DNA of 5,320 nt. Source: an uncultured Prevotella sp. (GTDB lineage: Bacteria; Bacteroidota; Bacteroidia; Bacteroidales; Bacteroidaceae). The notes beneath the pieces were generated by a model. The model searched no databases and was not told the DNA's origin. It worked only from the letters and a program-made list of their open reading frames with translations. A program made the position numbers and the translations under genes. The stretch lies in the NCBI GenBank assembly GCA_947095945.1, contig CAMUQM010000143.1, positions 1-5,320 on the forward strand, given 5' to 3'. Each line of letters starts with the position of its first letter. The stretch's first letter is position 1. Shown one piece after another: positions 1 through 5,320 of the stretch.

Positions 1-788
1 ACCATGCTTCTATTATTGATGGTGTACGTCTTTGTAAGGCGAAGCGTTATCGTTACGCAAATGCCGATATGGCAGACCTTGAGCGTTGTTTGCAGGAGGC
101 ACAGGAACAGCGTTTCCGTATCATCGTTACTGATGGTGTGTTCTCAATGGATGGTAACGTAGCTCCAGTTGACAAGATTTGCGACCTCGCAGAGAAGTAC
201 AATGCTCTCGTGATGGTTGATGAGTCTCACTCTGCTGGTGTCGTTGGTGCAACAGGTCATGGTGTAAGCGAACTCTGCAAGACTTACGACCGTGTGGATA
301 TCTACACAGGTACACTTGGTAAAGCATTTGGTGGTGCACTCGGTGGTTTCACAACTGGTCGCAAGGAAATCATTGATATGCTTCGTCAGCGCAGCCGTCC
401 TTACCTCTTCTCTAACTCACTTGCACCATGTATTATCGGTGCCAGCCTTGAAGTTTTCAAGATGTTGAAGGAGAGCAATGAACTTCATGACAAATTGGTT
501 GAGAACGTTAACTATTTCCGTGACAAGATGATGGCTGCTGGTTTTGATATTAAACCAACCCAGAGTGCTATCTGTGCAGTTATGCTTTACGATGCTAAGT
601 TGTCTCAGGTATATGCAGCTAAGCTCCTTGAAGAGGGTATCTATGTGACTGGTTTCTATTATCCAGTAGTACCAAAGGGCGAGGCTCGTATTCGTGTTCA
701 GCTCTCAGCGGGTCACAACCGTGAACAGCTTGACAAATGTATTAATGCTTTCATCAAGATTGGTAAAGAACTTGGTGTCTTGAAATAG
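1..788 (+). CDS. kbl: Glycine C-acetyltransferase (2-amino-3-ketobutyrate CoA ligase), 5' truncated by window edge
   Basis: This PLP-dependent alpha-oxoamine synthase interconverts glycine plus acetyl-CoA and 2-amino-3-ketobutyrate plus CoA, the second step of threonine breakdown through threonine dehydrogenase; it is a cytosolic enzyme. The first complete codon is at 3, and 261 residues are visible before TAG at 786-788. From memory of E. coli Kbl (398 aa), about 135 N-terminal residues lie off the left edge. The visible part follows E. coli Kbl closely: HASIIDGVRLCKAKRYRYAN at the start (its His is the PLP-stacking residue), TDGVFSMDG, VDESHSAG (Asp at 219-221 for the pyridine nitrogen, His at 228-230), GTLGKAFGG with the Schiff-base Lys at 321-323, RQRSRPYLFSNS, and the C-terminal EGIYVTGFYYPVVPKGEARI. 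The last two motifs separate Kbl from the paralogues BioF and serine palmitoyltransferase. Codons GGT, CGT and AAG are common, which fits good expression. A threonine-dehydrogenase-like partner is often near kbl but would be outside this window. Confidence 0.95.
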   Translation, partial: HASIIDGVRLCKAKRYRYANADMADLERCLQEAQEQRFRIIVTDGVFSMDGNVAPVDKICDLAEKYNALVMVDESHSAGVVGATGHGVSELCKTYDRVDIYTGTLGKAFGGALGGFTTGRKEIIDMLRQRSRPYLFSNSLAPCIIGASLEVFKMLKESNELHDKLVENVNYFRDKMMAAGFDIKPTQSAICAVMLYDAKLSQVYAAKLLEEGIYVTGFYYPVVPKGEARIRVQLSAGHNREQLDKCINAFIKIGKELGVLK

Positions 789-859
789 TCTACTTGTAGG
801 CACTGACTTGCGCAGCCATTGTTGTTGTTTAGTCAGTCTTATTAAGATATATTTTTTGA

Positions 860-891
860 GGCTGAACTCCTAATTTGGGGTTCAGCCTTTT
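860..891 (+). terminator. Intrinsic terminator of kbl
   Basis: An 11-bp stem pairs GGCTGAACTCC (860-870) with GGGGTTCAGCC (877-887), with one G-T wobble, around the 6-nt loop TAATTT. Four T residues follow at 888-891. It lies 72 bases after the kbl stop. The minus-strand reading has no T run after the stem, so it acts on plus-strand transcripts. Confidence 0.8.
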
Positions 892-965
892 GCGTGCTTG
901 GGTAGTATAGCTTCTTTCTATTGGTAAATTGTAAGCCGATGGATAATGTTTTTCAGGCTATTTAG

Positions 966-1034
966 TGCTTAGCACTATTGGTGTTTATGCTTAGCACGTA
1001 TGGTGCTTACCAACAACACCACACGTGCTGAGCA
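966..1034. repeat. REP-like palindromic element: two direct and one inverted copy of a ~20-nt unit
   Basis: Two direct copies lie 22 bases apart, at 966-985 and 988-1007, both starting TGCTTAGCAC and matching at 16 of 20 positions. A third copy is inverted at 1015-1034; its reverse complement matches 988-1007 at 17 of 20 and 966-985 at 16 of 20. The second and third copies can fold into a 20-position hairpin with a 7-nt loop (1008-1014), and each copy also contains its own small palindrome (GTGCTTAGCAC at 965-975, CGTGCTGAGCACG at 1024-1036). The element sits between two convergent terminators, a usual place for REP/BIME-type repeats. Calling it a dispersed family is inference; only this locus is visible. 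Confidence 0.65.
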
Positions 1035-1056
1035 CGAACACATTGCTAAAAGACGG

Positions 1057-1092
1057 AAAAAGAGCGAGTGCCAAGATAGGTACTCGCTCTTT
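1057..1092 (-). terminator. Intrinsic terminator of the C10 peptidase gene
   Basis: Read on the minus strand, AAAGAGCGAGTACC (1092-1079) pairs with GGCACTCGCTCTTT (1072-1059) around the loop TATCTT, 14 bp with one wobble pair, and the T run continues to 1057. It begins 17 bases after the peptidase stop codon. The plus-strand reading ends in CTCTTTGTT, so weaker bidirectional action against readthrough from kbl is possible. Confidence 0.85.
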
Positions 1093-1108
1093 GTTATAGG
1101 ATGATTGC

Positions 1109-3751
1109 TTATCGGATAACGCTTGTGTAGCGACCTCCTTGTGTGGTTATACGTACCACGTAGGTTCCCTTTGGCAAAGAGAGGGTAAGGTTGTCGGTGC
1201 CATTTGCAGTGCTGCTTACGACCAATATGCCGTTCATACCATACACTTCTACTCGCTTTAAACCCTGCTGTTGTACGTACAAACGTCCGTCAACAAACTG
1301 TAATGTAGGTTTAATATGTATATCTTCCACACCATTTGCTACATCATCAGGGTATCTGTCGTATGGTCCATTGATGAGAGTAAGGTAAGGTGACTTCGTA
1401 GATTCTGGTATTAAATCAACGTTCTTACCATCTACCACACCAATCAATGCCAGTCTATAGCGGCGGTTGTTGATGAGTTTCTCAGTCTTAGGGTTAATCC
1501 AGTCGCTGGTAATCACCGTCATGTTTCCTGCCTGTTTGAGGTCTACCTGCAGCGGCTTCTTCATCACAGGGATAGACATACCTGTCACTGTGTCGATGAG
1601 ATAGAGTGTTAGGCTACCCTTGTACTGCACATTTTTGGCAAGAATAGCAATACTACTCACCCTGAATATTGGGCTTCTTGATACATCAAAGTTCTCCAAA
1701 GGAACACTTCCCTCATCGTTATCTTGAGCGAAAACAGTCAGTCTTGAGAAGAGGTCAGCTCGCTTTCCATCCTCAATCGTGATAGTATAAGGCTCTTGTG
1801 AAACCTTCTCACGCACCTGACAGTCGCCCTTGTCGGCACTGGTAACAGTGGTGCGCAGACGATAGGTACCCGCTGCAAAGTCGAAAGGAAGGTTGAACGG
1901 TAATCTAATGCGTGCCGTAGTGTAGACATCAAAGTCTACCACTTCATCTGTCTTTGTGGTATATACTACCTTGTTTTCATTGTTGAGAAGTTCAACTTTT
2001 ACGGTTCCGTTGAAGAAATTAGCATCTAATTTGCGGATGTTCAGACGGAGCACATTTGCCTCTGCAGGTACTGGTTTGCTGTCAAACTCTGGGTCGGTTG
2101 TAAGCTGGAAGGCTGGTGTCGCTGATGGCAACTCCAAGTAAGTTATCTTACCATTTTCCACCTTCATAATGATGCGTGGTGCCTTTTTCATGCGTGCCCA
2201 AGCACCTAATGTTCCGTCATCCTGCATCCGTGATGCAATCGGATAGAGCGAATAGATACCGTTTGTCAATGTGGTAAAGTCGAGTGTGAAGGTTATTTTA
2301 TCATCAATCACACCTCCAGAAACCCACTTGCCTTCGTTAAAAATAAAGCGAGCTTTCGTAAAAATCTCCTTTCCATCTTGTCCATAAGGAGTTACCTTAA
2401 TCAAGTTGCCCTCTTGGTCATAGATACCCAAACCGATATCGCCCACAAGTTCGCTTTGGCTCTGGTTGATAAACCTTGAGTACATCACCTTAGCAGAAGC
2501 AGATAAGGTCGTAGGAGCATCGCCAACAAACGCCATATCACTTCCGTAATCAAAATTGATATCAGGTGATTGATAAGCTATATCTGCATCAATTTTTGGT
2601 GTGCCCGGCTTATTAGGATGTATCGCAATAACATGAAGTCTAAGGTTGAAGCTATGCTGTGCGCCATTAAATTCGCTACCTGTAGATGTAACATTTAAGG
2701 CAGCAAGCGAGTAATAGCCATCGGCCTGACCATTCCAACCAAAATTCATGTGGAACCTATCGTTATTATCGAAACCATCGCAAACCCACGCATGACCTGC
2801 TCCAGTTTTTGAATCACCAGATATGTAGAGCGGAAAGCCATTGCGGAGTTCTTTCTTTACAATCTCGATAAAGTTAGCAACTCCTTCATGTGATCTTGCT
2901 ATCATTGCAGCATCATAGTCAAAATGATTGCGCAATGCGCGTTCAGCCATATAGCTTTGCGTACCGCTTGCACCATCAGTGTATTGCATATTGGTAGCAA
3001 TACCTACGTCATTCATCAGCAATGCCACAGCATCTTCCTGCTGTGTTGTTACATTTCTGCGATTATAATCAGGCAGCATATTGTCCCAGTCGTAATGAGA
3101 CTTTGTGAAATCTGCAGAACGTACAGTATTGTTAAATCTCACCGTGTAGCTTTCCTGCCCTTTTCCTTGTGCTGGCCATTTATGGTAATACATTACTTGT
3201 GCGACTGCTGTTGCTACACAGCCCGTAACGTAATAAGTCTGTTTGCTGTAAGGATAGGACTGTCCCCATTTGCTTTTCAGCAGGGGCTGCACAGCATCAA
3301 CTGTCGTTTTTGCTGCTTCAGCACGTGTGGTGCGTGCCTTATTCTTTCCCAATTCTTCATATACCTGTCGATAGGCATCGAAGAGGTAACGTGCTTCTGG
3401 ATTGAGGTTTGTCATATCGAGCGAAGCCTCTTTACTGTAAGCCAACACCTCACCCATCTTATCATCGCCCGCAACGACAACAAAGCCTTTGCCTGCATCA
3501 TCGTTGAAAACATAGTAAGGTTGTTGTGTTGCTGTTGCTGCAGCACGTGTTTTTAAGTTCTTGACAGTCTTTTGACTGACATTTACATATGCTCTGGCAA
3601 TGCGCAAAGCTGTCTTGAAATCAACATTATCAGCATAGTTTGCTGATACGAAACATAGGAAGGAAAGAACGAGTAATCCTCTTTGCAACATACGGTTACG
3701 TGTTGAGAATATCGTTCTTTTGATGTTAAAATAAAATAATGATTTTATCAT
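1109..3751 (-). CDS. Secreted C10 family cysteine peptidase (streptopain/interpain-like) with T9SS sorting domain
   Basis: An 880-residue extracellular papain-fold protease of the family of streptococcal SpeB, P. intermedia interpain A and P. gingivalis periodain, about the size of interpain A. Order: hydrophobic signal segment at 22-40, best cut after SANYA; propeptide with an Inhibitor_I69/Spi-like segment (~44-133, including YYVFNDDAGKGFVVVAGDD); catalytic domain (~150-375) with Gln164 in KWGQSYPY (oxyanion hole), Cys178 in TGCVATAVAQVMYYHKWP, His320 in GAGHAWVCDGFD and Trp339 in NFGWNGQADGYY; then ~430 residues of beta-rich sequence of unassigned role; and residues 808-880 (RLYV, VEVYGMNG, PKGTYVVRI) matching a T9SS type A C-terminal domain. 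All expected catalytic residues are present. The start is uncertain: ATG 3751 is 27-30 nt from the predicted transcript start, but the internal ATG at 3691 (Met21) gives a compact signal peptide, MLQRGLLVLSFLCFVSANYA. Substrates are unknown; host-protein digestion is inferred from relatives. Transcribed alone. Confidence 0.93.
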   Translation of the reverse strand: MIKSLFYFNIKRTIFSTRNRMLQRGLLVLSFLCFVSANYADNVDFKTALRIARAYVNVSQKTVKNLKTRAAATATQQPYYVFNDDAGKGFVVVAGDDKMGEVLAYSKEASLDMTNLNPEARYLFDAYRQVYEELGKNKARTTRAEAAKTTVDAVQPLLKSKWGQSYPYSKQTYYVTGCVATAVAQVMYYHKWPAQGKGQESYTVRFNNTVRSADFTKSHYDWDNMLPDYNRRNVTTQQEDAVALLMNDVGIATNMQYTDGASGTQSYMAERALRNHFDYDAAMIARSHEGVANFIEIVKKELRNGFPLYISGDSKTGAGHAWVCDGFDNNDRFHMNFGWNGQADGYYSLAALNVTSTGSEFNGAQHSFNLRLHVIAIHPNKPGTPKIDADIAYQSPDINFDYGSDMAFVGDAPTTLSASAKVMYSRFINQSQSELVGDIGLGIYDQEGNLIKVTPYGQDGKEIFTKARFIFNEGKWVSGGVIDDKITFTLDFTTLTNGIYSLYPIASRMQDDGTLGAWARMKKAPRIIMKVENGKITYLELPSATPAFQLTTDPEFDSKPVPAEANVLRLNIRKLDANFFNGTVKVELLNNENKVVYTTKTDEVVDFDVYTTARIRLPFNLPFDFAAGTYRLRTTVTSADKGDCQVREKVSQEPYTITIEDGKRADLFSRLTVFAQDNDEGSVPLENFDVSRSPIFRVSSIAILAKNVQYKGSLTLYLIDTVTGMSIPVMKKPLQVDLKQAGNMTVITSDWINPKTEKLINNRRYRLALIGVVDGKNVDLIPESTKSPYLTLINGPYDRYPDDVANGVEDIHIKPTLQFVDGRLYVQQQGLKRVEVYGMNGILVVSSTANGTDNLTLSLPKGTYVVRITTQGGRYTSVIR

Positions 3752-3782
3752 ATCAGGTTTATATCAAATGAATTAACGCCTG

Positions 3783-3790
3783 CAAAGATA
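3783..3790 (-). promoter_or_regulatory. Bacteroidetes-type -7 promoter box for the C10 peptidase gene
   Basis: The minus strand reads TATCTTTG, a match to the Bacteroidetes -7 consensus TAnnTTTG. Transcription should start near 3777-3779, leaving a 5' leader of roughly 27 nt to ATG 3751 or 87 nt to ATG 3691. No clear TTG/TTTG -33 element is seen at the expected distance; that place holds an A-rich run. Confidence 0.7.
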
Positions 3791-3882
3791 CGTTATTTTT
3801 TTCATTTTTCGATATAAATTAGAGATAGAATGGAGTTTTTTATACACTAAGAATGGTCTATTTTCTTTCTAAATAATCGTTA

Positions 3883-3910
3883 TTGGTAATATAATTAAGT
3901 AGTAATTTTG
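3883..3910 (+). promoter_or_regulatory. Possible Bacteroidetes-type promoter in the spacer
   Basis: TTG at 3883-3885 and TAATTTTG at 3903-3910 resemble the -33 and -7 elements, with a 17-nt spacer, slightly shorter than the usual ~19. A mini-ORF and hairpin follow within 25-35 bases. In such AT-rich DNA the match can arise by chance. Confidence 0.3.
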
Positions 3911-3943
3911 GTATAAAAGTTATCAGATATGACATGAAAAAGG

Positions 3944-3992
3944 TTCTTCCGTTAAATGCGTAGATGCTTTTCGTATAAGTTTAACAGAAGAA
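3944..3992. repeat. Perfect-but-one 13-bp inverted repeat (hairpin) in the spacer
   Basis: TTCTTCCGTTAAA (3944-3956) and TTTAACAGAAGAA (3980-3992) are complementary at 12 of 13 positions, around a 23-nt loop. There is no T run after either arm, so it is not an ordinary intrinsic terminator. It overlaps most of the 9-codon ORF MKKVLPLNA (3934-3963). It could be an RNA structure, a protein-binding site or the relic of a mobile element; nothing decides between these. Confidence 0.5.
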
Positions 3993-4222
3993 TCAAAGTT
4001 ATTCATTAAACAGAAATATAGTCAAGACTGTCAATTGTCTATTCTATTATCATCCTCCGACACAGAAAATCTTTTCATTTTATCACTTTGAAAATCCACT
4101 GATAAATTCTTGAAAAATCATTACATAATTTCAGACAAAACATCTACAAATAATGGCAAAAACACGTATAAAAATCAAGTTTGCAACTAACAGGAAATCA
4201 GCTGGTTATAAAGTCGTGCAAG

Positions 4223-4332
4223 AAAAGGTGCTTAATTGGACTTCAAAAGGGCGTTAGTTTGAGCTCAAAAGAGCATCTTTTGCAAGTCAATTAGGCATCT
4301 TTTCAAAGCTAAAAGAGCATGTATTGGTTTTG
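4223..4332. repeat. Degenerate tandem repeat, five units at an exact 22-nt period
   Basis: Units begin at 4223, 4245, 4267, 4289 and 4311 without any indel. Their first ten bases are AAAAGGTGCT, AAAAGGGCGT, AAAAGAGCAT, AATTAGGCAT and AAAAGAGCAT. Compared units match at 13-15 of 22 positions (1 with 2: 15; 2 with 3: 13; 3 with 4: 14; 3 with 5: 15). Laid over this is an inverted repeat: 4223-4249 against 4277-4303, complementary at 21 of 27, plus small hairpins CAAAAG/CTTTTG (4266-4282) and CTTTT/AAAAG (4299-4315), so alternative folds compete. The period is not a multiple of three and the region is not coding. I have an unverified impression that similar sequence recurs between genes in Prevotella genomes. 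Confidence 0.65.
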
Positions 4333-4539
4333 AGTTGCGCGAAAATAGTTTACAAATATCGATTGATAAGGGAATAAGTTTTTTGTAGAAGACGGAAAGA
4401 TATGGTACTTGATAGACTGATTATTTATTTGCCTTTTCTTTTGATAATAGATAGTTTTCTCATTCTTAAACAATGTTACTATCTTGTGGGTTTTCGATAA
4501 AAATAATTACGGGAAAAGCTGAATAAGAAAATTTTTGTG
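4333..4539. other. AT-rich spacer between the tandem repeat and the next promoter
   Basis: I see no gene, clear structure or repeat here. It is AT-rich, and the five-unit tandem pattern fades out after 4332. Confidence 0.45.
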
Positions 4540-4547
4540 TAAGTTTG
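4540..4547 (+). promoter_or_regulatory. Bacteroidetes-type -7 promoter box for the 197-aa gene
   Basis: TAAGTTTG matches TAnnTTTG. The predicted transcript start near 4551-4553 gives a leader of about 15 nt to ATG 4567. It would leave only ~5 nt before the TTG at 4558, which argues against that codon as the start. No clear -33 TTG is seen at the usual distance. Confidence 0.6.
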
Positions 4548-4566
4548 CAGTAGAGAGTTGAGTGCT

Positions 4567-5160
4567 ATGCAGATACGAATAGTCCTATTTTTCTTGTGGC
4601 TTTTGCTACCGTTTTCGTCACTTCAGGCACAGAAAGTGCTGGTATGTGACGGAGCTACGCGCTTTCCAATACGTGATGTATTGGTTAATGCGGATGGAAA
4701 GAATGTGGGACTTACTACTTGGCAAGGCATCATTAATCTACCTAATTCATTTCAGACTGCCACTTTCAAAAAGAAAGGATACGCACCTGAGAAACTGTTG
4801 AGAGACGAGGTGTTGCGTGATACTGTCTTTCTTTTTCCCGCTGAACATTATCTTGATGAAGTCGTAGTCATAGGAAAACAGGTTGTTGACGGGCGTGAAC
4901 TGTTGAAGAAGATGCCGAAGCGAGACATCTTAGAGAAGAAGCCAGCCCATTCTCTATTAGAGTTTGATGTTGGGCTTATGCTTGATAAGCGGTTACGCAG
5001 AGACCGTCAGCATGTTGAAAAGCTACGCGAAGTCTTCAAAAAGATGGATGGTTTAGAGGATAAGGAAGACCCTATCCTCAAGGCTTATCGTTTGACACAA
5101 CAGGAATTAAAAGCTGATTCTATTCAGAAAAAGAATGAGATAAAAGACCCCAAAAAGTAG
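4567..5160 (+). CDS. Exported carboxypeptidase-regulatory-like domain protein, function unknown
   Basis: A 197-residue protein. I chose ATG 4567 over the in-frame TTG at 4558 because the predicted transcript starts just before the latter. Residues 1-21 form a signal peptide (basic MQIR, a hydrophobic core, then SLQA before QK), so it is exported, probably to the periplasm; Cys27 is too far from the cleavage site for a typical lipobox. Residues ~23-95 resemble a CarboxypepD_reg-like beta-sandwich (VLVCDGATRFPIRDVLVNAD, then GLTTWQGIINLP, KKKGYAPEKL). Then comes LDEVVVIGKQ (96-105), which is like the stretch joining this domain to the plug in SusC/RagA transporters, yet no plug or barrel follows. 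Residues ~106-197 are highly charged (many Lys, Arg, Glu, Asp), probably helical and perhaps partly coiled coil, ending in IKDPKK. A scaffold or partner-binding role in the envelope is a guess. It has its own promoter. Confidence 0.85.
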   Translation: MQIRIVLFFLWLLLPFSSLQAQKVLVCDGATRFPIRDVLVNADGKNVGLTTWQGIINLPNSFQTATFKKKGYAPEKLLRDEVLRDTVFLFPAEHYLDEVVVIGKQVVDGRELLKKMPKRDILEKKPAHSLLEFDVGLMLDKRLRRDRQHVEKLREVFKKMDGLEDKEDPILKAYRLTQQELKADSIQKKNEIKDPKK

Positions 5161-5187
5161 CTTTTAATGTGAATATAGGTTAAATAT

Positions 5188-5210
5188 AAGATTATCAAAG
5201 CAATCTTTTT
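5188..5210 (+). terminator. Weak candidate terminator after the 197-aa gene
   Basis: AAGATT (5188-5193) pairs with AATCTT (5202-5207) around an 8-nt loop, and the T run reaches 5210. The stem is only six pairs and AT-rich, so it would be weak. It is the only T-tailed stem I see between 5160 and the next promoter. Confidence 0.25.
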
Positions 5211-5221
5211 GTATAGTTTAC

Positions 5222-5252
5222 TTGACTTTTAGAAAAACAAGTATTACTTTTG
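5222..5252 (+). promoter_or_regulatory. Bacteroidetes-type promoter (-33 and -7) for the gene starting at 5297
   Basis: TTG at 5222-5224 (in ACTTGAC) and TACTTTTG at 5245-5252 fit the -33 TTG and -7 TAnnTTTG elements with a 20-nt spacer, close to the usual ~19. Transcription would start near 5256-5258, giving a leader of about 40 nt. It is the best two-part promoter in the window and suggests the next gene is transcribed independently of the 197-aa gene. Confidence 0.6.
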
Positions 5253-5296
5253 TGGCGTGATAGAAATCTTGTCTTATTAATTTAAAAAGCTACTTT

Positions 5297-5320
5297 ATGA
5301 AAACAGATTATCTTTTACCC
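5297..5320 (+). CDS. Start of an unidentified gene, truncated by the right window edge
   Basis: ATG at 5297 opens a frame of eight codons, MKTDYLLP, that runs off the end without a stop. It follows a good promoter (5222-5252) and an A-rich stretch (TTTAAAAAGC) that suits Bacteroidetes translation initiation. Eight residues are too few to name the product; there is no signal peptide core yet. Confidence 0.5.

Larger units (their letters stand above)
3791..4222. other. Long AT-rich spacer without a recognised gene
   Basis: This is the first half of the spacer between the divergent peptidase and 197-aa genes. It is strongly AT-rich with stops in every frame, and I find no protein gene beyond a 9-codon mini-ORF (3934-3963), no tRNA-like structure and no transposase remnant. 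Its recognisable content is the hairpin at 3944-3992 and a possible plus-strand promoter at 3883-3910, listed separately. A minus-strand TAACTTTG at 3994-4001 also fits the -7 consensus but has nothing obvious to transcribe. Confidence 0.5.

Noticed and set aside
127..339. A 70-codon minus-strand frame inside kbl
   Set aside because: It is antisense to highly conserved Kbl active-site sequence; its His/Arg/Gln-rich composition is typical of a reverse-frame shadow.
1..788. Assignment of the first gene to serine palmitoyltransferase or BioF
   Set aside because: Those paralogues are common in Bacteroidetes, but RQRSRPYLFSNS and EGIYVTGFYYPVVPKGEARI are Kbl signatures and the whole visible region aligns with E. 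coli Kbl as I recall it.
1191..2141. Short open frames of 61-65 codons inside the peptidase gene on both strands (1191-1388 +, 1738-1932 -, 1956-2141 +)
   Set aside because: They overlap the well supported 880-residue frame, lack domain features and have no promoter or initiation context.
2924..3556. A 210-codon open frame on the plus strand
   Set aside because: It is antisense to the propeptide and catalytic domain of the C10 peptidase, has an implausible Cys/Ile-rich composition and no recognisable domain. The minus-strand frame carries all the family motifs.
3994..4001. Minus-strand TAACTTTG as a second promoter for the peptidase
   Set aside because: It fits the -7 consensus but lies ~240 bases upstream of the start, while the box at 3783-3790 is at the proper distance; chance matches are expected in this AT-rich DNA.
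4223..4332. Reading the 22-nt array as a CRISPR
   Set aside because: Units are contiguous and degenerate, with no constant repeats separated by unique spacers, and there are no cas genes.
4558..4566. TTG at 4558 as start of the 197-aa gene
   Set aside because: The -7 box at 4540-4547 puts the transcript start only ~5 nt upstream, and the ATG three codons later gives a normal signal peptide.

Overview
The window looks like chromosomal DNA from a Bacteroidetes species, most likely Prevotella or a close relative. Four things point there: promoter boxes of the Bacteroidetes type (TAnnTTTG) instead of -10/-35 hexamers, little Shine-Dalgarno signal, a secreted C10 cysteine peptidase of the interpain type ending in a type IX secretion (T9SS) sorting domain, and long AT-rich spacers with degenerate repeats. 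The genus is an inference.

Layout. Positions 1-788 (+) hold the last two thirds of kbl, glycine C-acetyltransferase (2-amino-3-ketobutyrate CoA ligase), cut by the left edge. It runs convergently into a large minus-strand gene at 1109-3751, which encodes a secreted multidomain C10 (streptopain/interpain) peptidase. The 320-base spacer between them has one intrinsic terminator per gene (860-891 for kbl, 1057-1092 for the peptidase), and between these a REP-like palindromic element with two direct copies and one inverted copy of a 20-nt unit (966-1034).

Upstream of the peptidase is an 815-base spacer (3752-4566), very AT-rich and without a convincing protein gene. It carries the peptidase promoter (-7 box 3783-3790, minus), a possible plus-strand promoter with a 9-codon mini-ORF running into a 13-bp hairpin (3903-3992), a degenerate tandem repeat of five units at an exact 22-nt period (4223-4332), and the promoter of the next gene (4540-4547).

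Positions 4567-5160 (+) encode a 197-residue exported protein with a carboxypeptidase-regulatory-like beta domain and a charged helical tail, function unknown. Another Bacteroidetes-type promoter (5222-5252) precedes the first eight codons of a further plus-strand gene, cut by the right edge at 5320.

The genes do not form one operon: kbl and the peptidase converge, the peptidase and the 197-aa gene diverge, and each visible 5' end has its own promoter. I see no defence system, prophage, insertion sequence or CRISPR array. The least explained material is the repeats and hairpins in the two spacers.
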